Source: Crenobacter intestini
GTDB lineage: Bacteria; Pseudomonadota; Gammaproteobacteria; Burkholderiales; Chromobacteriaceae
Direction: 5' to 3'
Assembly: GCF_004919095.1 (NCBI RefSeq)
Contig: NZ_STGJ01000025.1
Span: 1-34,791, forward strand
DNA: 34,791 bases
The notes under the pieces are model-generated. The model was not told where the DNA came from, did no database searches, and saw only the letters and a program-made list of their open reading frames with translations. Below are positions 24,174 through 32,405 of this stretch, in pieces. The position numbers and the translations under genes are program-made. Positions within the stretch are counted from its first letter, which is position 1. The number at the start of each line of letters is the position of its first letter.

Positions 24174-24240
24174 CAATGCGCCACAATGCGCCACAAAATG
24201 TGCTTTTACTGTTGATGTTTTGACATTAGACCAATAATGT
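24174..24240. promoter_or_regulatory. short direct repeat and operator-like palindrome upstream of the recombinase operon
   Basis: CAATGCGCCA is repeated in tandem at 24174-24193. Further on, ACATTA (24223-24228) pairs with TAATGT (24235-24240) across GACCAA, overlapping a TTGACA hexamer at 24220. It may control the gene at 24406 or be part of an attachment site; no core or second att copy was found. Confidence 0.35.
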
Positions 24241-24405
24241 TAAGACGTGATGCAATAGTGCTAAAATTGCCCATCAAAGGTTGCGTCAGGCCGCGTCGCA
24301 TGATCGACGATGAAAAGGTAGAATCCATATAAATCAAGCTGATCGCGGCAAAACTTTTGCATATGCGCAAACATCACCAGCATGAAAATCGAAGGGCGAC
24401 ACCCG

Positions 24406-24957
24406 ATGTCCGCAAAGAGAAACGACTTCACCCGCCCTCCCGGTGCGGCGAATCCACCCTGGCAACCGCGCACCCTGAGCAAGGCCGAGTTTCACGGGGC
24501 GCTTCGTGAGAAAGGACTGTCCTTGTCGGACGCCGCCTTCCTGTGGGGGGTGTCGGTCGCGAACGCCAGTCGGGTGGCCGCCAACCCCGGCCGGCCGGCG
24601 CACTGGCTGTTCGCGCTGGCCGCCTTGCCGAAGCTGCGCGCCGCGGAGTTGAAAGCGTTGCGGGCACAGCGAAAGCAGCAAGGTCGGCCCGGGCAGTCCC
24701 AGCCAGGGGCGGTCGTTCAGGCAGCATCCGTGGCGGCCGAACTGTATGAAAGCGTGGCGTGCCATGCGAGCTGCGGCCTGGCCGAGGAGGGGGATGCCGA
24801 TGGCTACATCAAGGCCGTACGCGGCGCGGGGGCAACGCTGCAATTTCTGGTGTGCTTCCCGGCAGGGGAAGACTGGTTTGGCGCGGTGCTGTTTGACGAC
24901 TACTTCTACACGACCGGACGGATCGTGCGGCCCGCAGCGCGCGAGGTGACGGTATGA
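24406..24957 (+). CDS. helix-turn-helix protein coupled to a tyrosine recombinase
   Basis: This is a 183-residue protein starting at the ATG at 24406, preceded by GAAGGGCG; an ATG at 24382 has no such site. Residues ~27-62 form a Cro/C1-like fold (KAEFHGALREKGLSLSDAAF, WGVSVANASRVAANPG). The C-terminal half (AELYESVACHAS, then QFLVCFPAGEDWFGAVLFDDY) is a separate domain I do not recognise. The stop overlaps the recombinase start as ATGA, so it may regulate or assist recombination, like an excisionase. That is inferred from coupling only. Confidence 0.7.
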   Translation: MSAKRNDFTRPPGAANPPWQPRTLSKAEFHGALREKGLSLSDAAFLWGVSVANASRVAANPGRPAHWLFALAALPKLRAAELKALRAQRKQQGRPGQSQPGAVVQAASVAAELYESVACHASCGLAEEGDADGYIKAVRGAGATLQFLVCFPAGEDWFGAVLFDDYFYTTGRIVRPAAREVTV

Positions 24958-26138
24958 GTGACACCGAGATCGCGCTACTCGACGCGCAGCCCTTGCCGGC
25001 CTTGCACGGCATGCTGGCGCAGGCCGTCGGCGCCAACCGCAATCTTGGCCAGAGCTGTCGCTTGCGTGCCCAGAATGACCGCGAGGCGGTGATCGCCTGG
25101 CTGGCCAATGTGGCCGAGTCCGCGCATACGCGAGAGAGCTATCTGCGCGAGGCCGACCGGCTCTACCGTTGGGCGGCCTTGCGCGGGGCGACCCTGTCCG
25201 ACCTCAGGCATGAAGATTTTGTGCTGTACCGGGCGTTCCTGGCCAACCCCCAGCCCGCCGCATTTTGGGTCTCCCCGTGCCGGCATCGGCGCAGTCACCC
25301 CGATTGGCGACCCTTCACGGGGCCGCTTGGCGAAAGCTCGATCCGCCTGTCGATGTCCGTGCTGAATGCGTTGTTCAGCTGGCTGGTCGAAGCGCGCTAT
25401 CTTTGCAGCAACCCGCTGACCTTGGCGCGCAAGCAACGACAGCGCGGCGACCGACGGATTACGCGATTGCTGAGTGAGGCGCAGATCCAGACGGTGTTTA
25501 CGGTATTGGCCGCACAGCCATGCGACACGCCCCTGACTGTGCGGGCCGTGGCCCGTAACCGCTGGCTGTTGACGCTGGCCCTGCTGACCGGGCTGCGCGT
25601 GAGCGAGATTGTGGAGACCCGGATGAGCCAGTTGTACGCCTTGCCCAACCGCAGCGGCAAGCTGTGCTGGTATGTGGATGTATTGGGCAAGGGGAGCAAG
25701 CACCGGCAGGTGCCGGTCAATAGCGAATTAATGGCGGCGCTGGCCGACTATCGGCGAGGCTTGGGTTTGCCGGATACGCCTGCGGCGAATGAGCATTTAC
25801 CCTTGGTGTGCAAGGTCAAGCCGCTCAAGGGCGGCGGACTGGATGCGGCACCGATGACCCGCCAGGCGGCGCATATTATTTTGAAGCAGCTTTTTAGGCA
25901 GGCCGCGGACTATTTGCGTGACCATGGTCGATCGGACGAGGCGGGTGCGCTCGAGGCCGCGTCTGCGCACTGGCTGCGTCATACGGCAGCCTCATGGATG
26001 GCCAGTTCTGGCCAGTCGATCCATTCGGTGAAAGACACGCTGGGCCATGCGGACTTGAGTACGACCAGCCGGTATTTGCATACGGAGCTGGATGCGCGGC
26101 ATCAGGATATGGAAAAGCTGCGGATAGGCCGGGGTTGA
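24954..26138 (+). CDS. tyrosine recombinase / integrase
   Basis: This 394-residue protein has a SAM-like N-terminal core-binding domain (residues ~45-150) and a catalytic domain with the full residue set: Arg in TGLRVSEIV (~215), Lys in LGKGSKHRQ (~249), His-x-x-Arg in HWLRHTAAS (~339-342), His in LGHADLS (~364) and the Tyr nucleophile in TTSRYLH (~374). It should cut and rejoin DNA at specific sites for integration or for plasmid multimer resolution. It follows the helix-turn-helix gene with a 4-bp overlap. No attachment repeats are obvious, so resolvase-like use on the plasmid is possible. Confidence 0.92.
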   Translation: MSDTEIALLDAQPLPALHGMLAQAVGANRNLGQSCRLRAQNDREAVIAWLANVAESAHTRESYLREADRLYRWAALRGATLSDLRHEDFVLYRAFLANPQPAAFWVSPCRHRRSHPDWRPFTGPLGESSIRLSMSVLNALFSWLVEARYLCSNPLTLARKQRQRGDRRITRLLSEAQIQTVFTVLAAQPCDTPLTVRAVARNRWLLTLALLTGLRVSEIVETRMSQLYALPNRSGKLCWYVDVLGKGSKHRQVPVNSELMAALADYRRGLGLPDTPAANEHLPLVCKVKPLKGGGLDAAPMTRQAAHIILKQLFRQAADYLRDHGRSDEAGALEAASAHWLRHTAASWMASSGQSIHSVKDTLGHADLSTTSRYLHTELDARHQDMEKLRIGRG

Positions 26139-26230
26139 GTGGGGTGGTGATGGTTGGATTTCATTGCTTATGTCCGATTTATGATGTTCTGTGTGAACGA
26201 ATAATTTCAATTCGCCTACCCATGGATTCA

Positions 26231-26259
26231 TTGCAATAAAATACGCGATGTCTTAATAT
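26231..26259 (+). promoter_or_regulatory. probable promoter of the H-NS-like gene
   Basis: TTGCAA (26231-26236) and TAATAT (26254-26259) are 17 bp apart, each matching 4 of 6 consensus positions, 57 bp upstream of the ATG. Confidence 0.4.
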
Positions 26260-26315
26260 GCAAACCTGAAACGGCATCTGCCGTGCGTGCCTAATAAATA
26301 ATCATGGGGAAAACA

Positions 26316-26645
26316 ATGTCCGAAGTCATCATCGACACCAATACCGCATCGGTAGCTGAAATCGAAGCGGCCATCGAGAAGCTGACCGCTGCACTGGAAG
26401 GCAAAAAAGAATCCGCCAAGCGCGAAGCCGCTGAAAAGATCCTGGAAATCGCCCGCGCGGCCGGCCTGACCGTCAACGTGGAAGGCCTGAAGCAAGCCGC
26501 CAGCGGCAAGGGTTCGCGTGGTCCGGTCGCGGCCAAGTACCGCGACGCCAGCGGCAACGAGTGGACCGGCCGCGGCCGCAAGCCGCGCTGGGTGGAAGAG
26601 TACCTGGCTGCAGGCGGCAATCTGGAAACCATCGAAATCAAGTAA
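26316..26645 (+). CDS. H-NS-family nucleoid-associated protein
   Basis: This is a 109-residue protein. The ATG at 26316 (MSEVIIDTNTASVAEIEAAI) has GGGGA at proper spacing; the upstream ATG at 26304 overlaps that site. The N-terminal ~55 residues are a Glu/Lys/Ala-rich helical oligomerisation region. The C-terminal domain KYRDASGNEWTGRGRKPRWV contains the betaproteobacterial H-NS core with the GRGR.P minor-groove loop. It should silence AT-rich DNA, and plasmid copies often limit the cost of carrying foreign genes. It is a single gene with its own promoter and terminator. Confidence 0.93.
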   Translation: MSEVIIDTNTASVAEIEAAIEKLTAALEGKKESAKREAAEKILEIARAAGLTVNVEGLKQAASGKGSRGPVAAKYRDASGNEWTGRGRKPRWVEEYLAAGGNLETIEIK

Positions 26646-26651
26646 TCCAGT

Positions 26652-26697
26652 ATGGCCCCAAAATGGCTCCAGACACGTCTGGGGCCATTTTTTTTTA
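26652..26697 (+). terminator. rho-independent terminator of the H-NS-like gene
   Basis: ATGGCCCCA (26652-26660) pairs with TGGGGCCAT (26680-26688), and the stem is followed by nine T. An inner CCAGAC..GTCTGG stem lies inside the loop. Confidence 0.88.
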
Positions 26698-26703
26698 TCG
26701 ATC

Positions 26704-27285
26704 ATGGAAATGTCAGTGATGACAATAGTGCGGAAAAATACCCCTAATTGGAGTGATGTCAAAACAAGACTGGCCGATCTGGATCGTGCCGGCCTCCTTG
26801 ATCTGCTCAAGGATCTCTATGCAGCAAGCAAGGATAACCAGGCCTTCCTGAATGCCCGCTTGGGACTGGGGGATGACCCGCTCAATCCCTACAAGGCCAC
26901 GATCACGCAATGGATCAACCCCGCCGATGATCGCAAACCCGTCTCGGTTTCCAAAGCCAAGAAGGCGATCAGCGATTACAAGAAGGCATTGGGACAGCCG
27001 GAAGGCTTGGCCGAGCTGACGGTGTTCTACTGCGAAGAGACATTCAATCTTCTGACGTGGCGTGGGGTGGAGGACGAAAGCTTTTACGACGCACTGGTGC
27101 GGATGTTCGAGCAGGCTTTGAAATACGTTCTTGCCCTGCCACAAGGGCAGCAGGTGCCCTATTTGGGGCGGCTCGAGCAGGTGCGTGACCAGAGCCCCAA
27201 TGTCGGTTGGGGTGTGGCTGAGGATTTTGATCAGCTTTGGGCGGATGTCGGCCTGGCGGAGGGCGCATCAACTCCACCGGTCTGA
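26704..27285 (+). CDS. hypothetical protein, DUF6155-like
   Basis: This is a protein of up to 193 residues, with candidate ATGs at 26704, 26710 and 26719; GGAA before the last favours it. WSDVKTRLADLDRAGLLDLL, LKDLYAASKDNQAFLNARLG and VSVSKAKKAISDYKKA match, from memory, the all-helical DUF6155-type proteins found near mobile elements. No catalytic motif is visible. It begins inside the shadow of the terminator after the H-NS-like gene, so it needs its own promoter. Function is unknown. Confidence 0.7.
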   Translation: MEMSVMTIVRKNTPNWSDVKTRLADLDRAGLLDLLKDLYAASKDNQAFLNARLGLGDDPLNPYKATITQWINPADDRKPVSVSKAKKAISDYKKALGQPEGLAELTVFYCEETFNLLTWRGVEDESFYDALVRMFEQALKYVLALPQGQQVPYLGRLEQVRDQSPNVGWGVAEDFDQLWADVGLAEGASTPPV

Positions 27286-27370
27286 AGGTCGCGGCTTGCT
27301 AAAGGCAGAGAACTGGCCATCCCGGAAGCTGACCCGGGCGAGCCCGCTGCCTTGATTGGTTCTAAGTGTA

Positions 27371-27399
27371 TTGACAATAGCTACACGCGCATCTACCCT
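27371..27399 (+). promoter_or_regulatory. candidate promoter of the toxin-antitoxin pair
   Basis: A perfect TTGACA (27371-27376) is followed after 17 bp by TACCCT. The palindromic GTGTAT...TATATAC stretch at 27402-27420 lies between promoter and ATG and is a likely autoregulation site. Confidence 0.45.
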
Positions 27400-27435
27400 T
27401 TGTGTATCTAATGTATATACGCTAGGGGCCTCGCC

Positions 27436-27702
27436 ATGCGTGCTGCTGCTATAAATCTACGCGCCCTGCCGGAGCAGCGCGACCTCATTGATCACGCCGC
27501 TAACTTGTTGGGCAAGAATCGTTCGGACTTCATGCTAGAGGCCGCCTGCGAGCGCGCCCAGTCGGTAGTGCTCGATCAGGTGCACTTTACGCTGGACGCC
27601 GACAAATTCCAGCAGTTTGTTGACCTGCTCGATGCGTCACCCAAGCCCAACGCGGGGCTGGAACGCCTGTTAGCGCTGAAGCCTGCATGGGACAAGGCAT
27701 GA
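27436..27702 (+). CDS. tacA: TacA-type (DUF1778) antitoxin
   Basis: This is an 88-residue protein. Residues 3-50 (AAAINLRALPEQRDLIDHAA, LLGKNRSDFMLEAACERA) form the ribbon-helix-helix DNA-binding domain of DUF1778 antitoxins. The C-terminal tail (FTLDADKFQQFVDLLDASPK) is the part that wraps the toxin. It should neutralise the acetyltransferase encoded next and repress the shared promoter. Its stop overlaps the toxin start by ATGA. Confidence 0.92.
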   Translation: MRAAAINLRALPEQRDLIDHAANLLGKNRSDFMLEAACERAQSVVLDQVHFTLDADKFQQFVDLLDASPKPNAGLERLLALKPAWDKA

Positions 27703-28193
27703 GCCTTGACCTTATCGCGCCGCAGCCACTGACATCGGATCATCATTTCGCCGATTTTTCCTGTGGCGAGCCGGTGCTGGATGAGTGGCTCAAGCGTCGG
27801 GGGATGGCCAATCAGGTAAGTGGAGCCAGTCGAACTTTTATCGTTGCTGATAAAGAACGTCGTGTTTATGGCTACTACGCAATGGCGGCTGGTGCCGTAT
27901 CGCATCAACTTGCGACAGGCGGTGTGCGTAGAAACATGCCTGATCCTGTGCCCGTGATTGTCCTGGCCAGACTTGCGGTCGACCACCGTGCCCAAGGCAT
28001 CAAGCTTGGTGGTTCACTGCTGCAGGATGCCGTCAACCGTACAGTGAACGTTGCGCAGAATACAGGCGTTCGTGCTTTACTCGTGCATGCCCTGCACGAG
28101 CGCGCCAAGCTGTTCTATGAATATTACGGATTCCAGGCCTCTCCAGCAGACCCGATGGTGTTGATGTTGCGCCTGGGACATGCCAACTTGTAA
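27699..28193 (+). CDS. tacT: TacT-type GNAT toxin
   Basis: This is a 164-residue GCN5-type acetyltransferase. ATG at 27699 overlaps the antitoxin stop and gives MSLDLIAPQPLTSDHHFADF, the usual start of the family. The acetyl-CoA region is VIVLARLAVDHRAQGIKLGG, and LFYEYYGFQASP carries the C-terminal Tyr typical of the toxins. TacT-type toxins acetylate the amino acid on charged tRNAs and stop translation. All parts appear intact, so this is probably an active addiction module. Confidence 0.92.
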   Translation: MSLDLIAPQPLTSDHHFADFSCGEPVLDEWLKRRGMANQVSGASRTFIVADKERRVYGYYAMAAGAVSHQLATGGVRRNMPDPVPVIVLARLAVDHRAQGIKLGGSLLQDAVNRTVNVAQNTGVRALLVHALHERAKLFYEYYGFQASPADPMVLMLRLGHANL

Positions 28194-28240
28194 TGTCTGG
28201 CCCGGTTTTTTGCCCTATAAAAGACTTGTATTTTTTAGGT

Positions 28241-28585
28241 TCATCGCGCTTTCCCGGGGAAGGCTGCCTTGACTTTCATGAAGAAGTAGTCGGAGTCCCG
28301 GAAGCCATAGGCCATGCGCTTGATCACCTTGATACGGTTGTTCACGCCCTCCAGCAAGCTGGTATGCATCGGGAAACGGGCTCTGGCGAGAATGCCGCGG
28401 ATATAGCGTCTGAGGTTTTTGGCGAAGCGCTGTAACGGTGCCAAACCACTATCCCGAGCTTGTCGCTGCCAAGCTCGCCAGCGCTGCCAGCCCTCCCACA
28501 CGCTCGGGGCGTACCAGACTTCCTTCAGTGCGTCCTTGAGCACATAAACCGTTGCCAAGGGCTGGTTGGCGGCGAGTAGTTCCCC
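28241..28585 (-). pseudogene. ISL3-family transposase, C-terminal fragment
   Basis: Minus strand: ELLAANQPLATVYVLKDALK through SLLEGVNNRIKVIKRMAYGF to FPGKAR is the C-terminal third of an ISL3 transposase, including the catalytic Glu (LLEGVNNR). The first two thirds are missing; the break lies next to the left end of the IS3-type element, which probably displaced them. Confidence 0.85.
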
Positions 28586-28655
28586 CCGGCTGCCAAGATA
28601 GTTGTCGCCTCTATTTGATTTGAATATTTGAGTCCGGGGTGGGCAAGGCCGAGTT

Positions 28656-29153
28656 TTGAAACCGTATTCTCCCGAGCGCAAGGAAGCCCTGTTGCGCAGG
28701 TTGCTGCCTCCCGAATGCCTGACCGTGGCCGAACTGGCCAGTGTGGCCGGCGTAAGCACACAAACCCTTTACAATTGGCGCAAGCAACTCAAGGAACAAG
28801 GAAGTCTGGTGTCACAAGCAAGTCCCCGCCCGGAGGCATGGTCCTCTGCCCAGAAGTTCGCCATCGTGCTCGAAACCGCTGCCCTGAACGAAACAGAACT
28901 GGCCGAGTTCTGCCGTCAGCGCGGCTTGCTGGTCGAGCAGGTCGGCGAATGGAAACAGGCATGTCTCGACGCCAATGCCGGGGTGCAGCACCAGTCCAAG
29001 GGTCTGCGTGAGCAGTTGGCGCAGGAGAAGAAACGCAGCAAGAAGCTGGAACGCGAACTGGTGCGTAAAGAGAAGGCGCTGGCGGAAGCGGCGGCCTTGC
29101 TGGTGCTGCGAAAAAAGTTCAACGCGATCTGGGGGGAAGGCGCGGACGACTGA
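28656..29153 (+). CDS. IS3-family transposase OrfA
   Basis: This 165-residue protein has a helix-turn-helix (LTVAELASVAGVSTQTLYNW) followed by a leucine-zipper-like helix (KKRSKKLERELVRKEKALAE). It binds the element's ends and normally joins OrfB by ribosomal frameshifting. It seems complete, but transposition would fail because orfB is broken. Confidence 0.85.
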   Translation: MKPYSPERKEALLRRLLPPECLTVAELASVAGVSTQTLYNWRKQLKEQGSLVSQASPRPEAWSSAQKFAIVLETAALNETELAEFCRQRGLLVEQVGEWKQACLDANAGVQHQSKGLREQLAQEKKRSKKLERELVRKEKALAEAAALLVLRKKFNAIWGEGADD

Positions 29154-29179
29154 TCCGCCTCCCGGATCGCCGACAAATC

Positions 29180-30075
29180 GTGACCTTGCTGGACGAGGCC
29201 GTCCATGCGGGCTGTCGGCGGGCACATGCCTGCTGGGAACTAGGGCTCAGCGAACGGACGCTGCAACGATGGCAGCGAGAGGATGGCTCGCTCAAGGAAG
29301 ATGGGCGGACATTCGGTGACCGTCCCGAACCGGCCAACAAGCTGAGCGCCGACGAGCGGCGCAGGCTGCTGGCGGTGGCCAATAGCCCCGAGTTTGCCAG
29401 CCTGCCGCCCAGCCAGATCGTGCCGACGGCCCCAACCAACTGTGGGCGTGGGACATCACCTACCTGGCCAGCACGGTGAAGGGCGAGTACTACTACTGGT
29501 ACATGATGATGGACGTGTACAGCCGCAAGATCGTGGCGCATGAGGTGCACCCGCACGAAGGGATGCAGGAGGCCAGCCGACTGCTGCTACGGGGCCGGCT
29601 GGCCGAAGGTTGCCCACTGCAGCCCTTGGTGCTGCACTCGGATAACGGCGCGGCGATGAAGGGCTCGACCATGCTGGCCACCATGCAGCAACTGGGTGTG
29701 GTCGCCTCGTTCAGCCGCCCGCGGGTAAGCAACGACAACGCTTACGCCGAGTCGCTGTTCCGCACCTGCAAGTACCGACCGGGCTACCCGCGCAAGCCGT
29801 TTGCCAGCTTGGAGGCAGCCAGGCAATGGGTGCAGGGCTTCGTGCAGTGGTACAACCACGCACACAAGCACAGCGGGCTGAAGTTCGTGACCCCGCAGCA
29901 ACGCCACCAGGGGGTTGCGGACGAGATTCTAGCGAGACGTAAAGAAGTCTAAGAGCGGGCGAAAGCTGCCAATCCTGCGCGCTGGTCGGGTGAAGTGCGC
30001 AACTGGTCGCTGGCAGAAGCGGTGTGGCTGAATCCGGAGCGGGAATTGCCGGTTTCAGCCAACGCCGCCGCATGA
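29180..30075 (+). pseudogene. IS3-family transposase OrfB, internal deletion and stop
   Basis: The N-terminal part (RTLQRWQREDGSLKEDGRTF, ending SLPPSQIVP) is followed near 29425 by a deletion of the linker and a change of frame. The DDE integrase core then resumes as QLWAWDITYLAS, LVLHSDNGAAMKG and NAYAESLFRTCKY, with all three acidic residues present. A TAA at 29950 interrupts the C-terminus; RWSGEVRNWSLAEAVWLNPE continues beyond it to a TGA at 30073. At least two lesions inactivate it. Confidence 0.85.
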
Positions 30076-30091
30076 GATGACGCGACAACTA

Positions 30092-30255
30092 CTTTGACAA
30101 ACGCCGTTGCCGTGTCTCGGTGATGGCTTGCATGCGTCTGGGGCGACGCCAAGATCCCGCCGGTCGATGCCAACGGCCGTGATTGCTTGGCATTTCGTAC
30201 AACAATTCACGACCTCACCATTCGAATACATGTGACCCATTCCGATGTCGCTCAT
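30092..30255 (-). pseudogene. small cysteine-motif protein truncated by the IS3 element
   Basis: From the ATG at 30255 the minus strand reads MSDIGMGHMYSNGEVVNCCT, then KCQAITAVGIDRRDLGVAP, before running into the IS end. The CCTKC motif suggests a small zinc-binding protein. AAGGAA lies just before the ATG. It diverges from the methyltransferase gene. The family is not recognised. Confidence 0.38.
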
Positions 30256-30302
30256 TTCCTTGGCAATCGAAGGCGCCCGCCGGGCGTCACTCCAAGGAGA
30301 GC

Positions 30303-31190
30303 ATGACCATGCAACTCGATATCTTCGCCGACCTGCCGCTGCCGGCAGCCGCCAGCGTCCCGGTCTTCCAACAACCGCCCGCGCCGGCGGACCTCGCACA
30401 GGCCACCCGCTTCCGCCCGGCGCCGGTCAGTGTCGACGAGATCCTGCTGCACCATTTGTCCGCCGCCCGCATCGAGGGCACTTGCGTGCGGCTGGTCGAG
30501 CAACTGGATCGCAAGCTGTACCTCGCGCTCGACAAGCTGCTGCAAGCATTGGGCGGCAAGTGGTCGCGCAAAGACAAGGCGCACGTATTCGACACCGACG
30601 CGGCCGAGCTGATCGACACCTTCCTGCTCACCAGGCTGATTCCCGAGAACCGTGTGCTCGATCCGCAAAAGACCTTCGGCTTTTTCCAGACGCCGCCGGC
30701 GCTGGCACGCCAGCTCGTGCGGCTGATCGACCTGAAGCCCGATATGCACATCATGGAGCCAAATGCAGGCGTCGGGCGACTGATCGACGCGGTCCTCGAG
30801 ATCACCGGCGCGCCTCACCTGCTCACCGGCGTCGAGATCCAGCCTGCGCTGGTCGAAGCACTTCGCAAGCGGTACCCGGCCTGTACGATCCACGAGGGGG
30901 ATTTCCTGAGCGTCGAACCGATGCCGATCTTCGACGCCGCCGTGCTAAACCCGCCATTTGCAGGCAGTGCCGATGTCCGGCTTGTATTGCAGGCCATGCA
31001 GTGGTTGCGCCGCAGCGGACAGTTGGCGGCAATCCTGTCGGCCGGCGTGCAGTTTCGCACCGGCAAGCTCTACGACCAGTTGCGCGCGCTGCAATCGAGC
31101 GGCAGCCTGCTGATCCCAAACCCACCGGAGTCCTTCAAAGCAGAGGGCACCGGGGTGCAAACGGTGATGCTGACGCTGCGTAAAGCCTGA
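30303..31190 (+). CDS. orphan N6-adenine DNA methyltransferase
   Basis: This is a 295-residue protein starting at the ATG at 30303, or six bases on at 30309, which is better spaced from AAGGAGA. The SAM-binding motif I is IMEPNAGVGRLID (~150-162), preceded by FGFFQTPPALARQLV, and the catalytic NPPF is at ~216-219 (AAVLNPPFAGSADV). There is no target-recognition domain of usual size and no restriction enzyme gene nearby. Plasmid and phage orphan methyltransferases of this kind protect DNA from host restriction or alter expression. A terminator follows at once. Confidence 0.85.
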   Translation: MTMQLDIFADLPLPAAASVPVFQQPPAPADLAQATRFRPAPVSVDEILLHHLSAARIEGTCVRLVEQLDRKLYLALDKLLQALGGKWSRKDKAHVFDTDAAELIDTFLLTRLIPENRVLDPQKTFGFFQTPPALARQLVRLIDLKPDMHIMEPNAGVGRLIDAVLEITGAPHLLTGVEIQPALVEALRKRYPACTIHEGDFLSVEPMPIFDAAVLNPPFAGSADVRLVLQAMQWLRRSGQLAAILSAGVQFRTGKLYDQLRALQSSGSLLIPNPPESFKAEGTGVQTVMLTLRKA

Positions 31191-31197
31191 TCCACCC

Positions 31198-31233
31198 GCC
31201 TCCACGTCTTTTCTAGACGCTGGAGGCTTTTTT
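31198..31233 (+). terminator. rho-independent terminator of the methyltransferase gene
   Basis: GCCTCCA-CGTCT pairs with AGACG-c-TGGAGGC (one bulged base), followed by six T, 8 bp after the stop codon. Confidence 0.85.
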
Positions 31234-31287
31234 CTGTCGGCAAAACAAAACCGCCAGCAATCCGAGGGATGGCTAGCGGTTGGGGAA

Positions 31288-31395
31288 TCAAGATTGTCCG
31301 GGCTTTTTCGGCCGCTCAGGACGCTTGCTGTCCACGTAGGAAAAAAACAGCATGACCAGCGCAAACAGAAGCAGGATCGACAAAGAAGCGTTCAT
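31288..31395 (-). CDS. 35-residue single-span membrane peptide
   Basis: The ATG at 31395 follows AGGAGG with 8-nt spacing, the best ribosome site in the window. The peptide starts MNASLSILLLFALVMLFFSY (a transmembrane helix) and ends with a basic, proline-rich tail VDSKRPERPKKPGQS. Size and shape resemble small regulatory membrane proteins or type I toxin peptides; I cannot choose between them. It lies convergent with the methyltransferase terminator. A weaker small frame (31457 to ~31560) lies upstream on the same strand and also holds a hydrophobic stretch (CFVAAAVGLLV). Confidence 0.65.
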   Translation of the reverse strand: MNASLSILLLFALVMLFFSYVDSKRPERPKKPGQS

Positions 31396-31769
31396 TCAGC
31401 TTCCCTCCTAAAAAACAGTGCACTCGCTACGAGTATAGCACCGATCCCGAACAGTCTTAAACTCGCCCACCACCGATCTTACCGTCGACCAGCAAGCCCA
31501 CGGCGGCAGCAACAAAACAGGCTGTGGCACAACTGTCGCACAGTTTGGCAAGCCCTTCTCGCTGAGCCAGACACCTAGCTACGTTGCCTGCTCGGCGTCG
31601 GAGCCAGCAAGGCGTCAAAGAAATACGATTGAAATCCACCTTCATGATAACGAAAAGCAGTATCATATTGGAAGAAGCTATGATTGGCACTAGCTTGAAT
31701 CCACTGCTCGAGCAGGACTTTTCTACCCCTATTTAAATTTGAGCAAAGCAAAAGTCGTGGAGAAGTAGC
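31396..31769. other. intergenic region with a possible small minus-strand frame
   Basis: Between the small peptide gene and the synthetase gene the minus strand has a frame ending EGLAKLCDSCATACFVAAAV and GGGRV at 31457. It lacks a clear start and ribosome site. No promoter or repeat is obvious. Confidence 0.35.
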
Positions 31770-32405
31770 ATGGACAAGATCGAACAAGTCAAGCAACTGG
31801 TCAGCGAGATCAATCGCTTGCATCGTGATTTTTCGAATGACTTTTTCGAGACTGACAAAATCGAAAAGATCAACCTGTCCAGAACCATCAAGCATGTGCC
31901 GCACGCGCATATTTATCGCTACCGCCTCGCCTTGCACGAGAGCGTCAATGATTACCTGATGATGGCGGAGATCGACATCAAATACTTTTACCGCGTGAAG
32001 ACGCGGGAGAGCATTGACGACAAGATCGGGCGTTTCGCCAACCGCGAAGACCAATACCCGGTCAACAACTGGCTGAATGATATTTTTGGCGCCAGAATCA
32101 TTCTGTCCGCCGCTGAAATCGAAGCTGTCATGGATTTGCTGGATGCGTGGCAGGATGAGCTAGGCCTGAAGAATTGGTATATACGCGACAAGGTCGGCTA
32201 TCGATGTCTGCATGTGCACTTCAATAACAAGAGCAATTACTATTTCCCGTGGGAGTTGCAAATATGGGATGTGGCAGACATTCAAAGCAATATCGAAAGC
32301 CACGAGAAGTTCAAGCGTAATTTCATGTGGTTGTCGGATTCAATAAGTACTAAGATTTTCAGAAGTATTTTCACATCGCCGCATATTGGCACTCTAGCTG
32401 GCTGA
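31770..32405 (+). CDS. RelA/SpoT-type nucleotide synthetase, 3' end replaced by an IS630 copy
   Basis: ATG at 31770 follows GGAGA at good spacing. The single domain carries the synthetase residues: RVKTRESIDDKI (~75-86, ATP-binding Arg and Lys), NDIFGARI with the metal-binding Asp (~104), VGYRCLHVHF (~142-151, guanine-stacking Tyr) and WELQIWD (~161-167, catalytic Glu and Gln). SHEKFKR (~177-183) matches the end of the domain. Only a synthetase is present, as in small alarmone synthetases and toxSAS toxins, which make (p)ppGpp/(pp)pApp or pyrophosphorylate tRNA. From 32348 the sequence is IS630, so the last ~18 residues are foreign and the native C-terminus is lost. The core may still fold. 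Confidence 0.78.
   Translation: MDKIEQVKQLVSEINRLHRDFSNDFFETDKIEKINLSRTIKHVPHAHIYRYRLALHESVNDYLMMAEIDIKYFYRVKTRESIDDKIGRFANREDQYPVNNWLNDIFGARIILSAAEIEAVMDLLDAWQDELGLKNWYIRDKVGYRCLHVHFNNKSNYYFPWELQIWDVADIQSNIESHEKFKRNFMWLSDSISTKIFRSIFTSPHIGTLAG

Larger units (their letters stand above)
28599..30091 (+). mobile_element. IS3-family insertion sequence, defective
   Basis: TAGTTGTCGC at 28599-28608 and its complement GCGACAACTA at 30082-30091 mark likely terminal inverted repeats; outer bases could extend 1-3 nt. It holds orfA and a damaged orfB. No clear target duplication was seen. It truncates an ISL3 element on the left and a small gene on the right. Confidence 0.75.

Noticed and set aside
30245-31183. 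Second forward frame over the methyltransferase gene
   Set aside because: Arg/Ala-rich shadow frame without motifs; the other frame has the SAM-binding and NPPF motifs.
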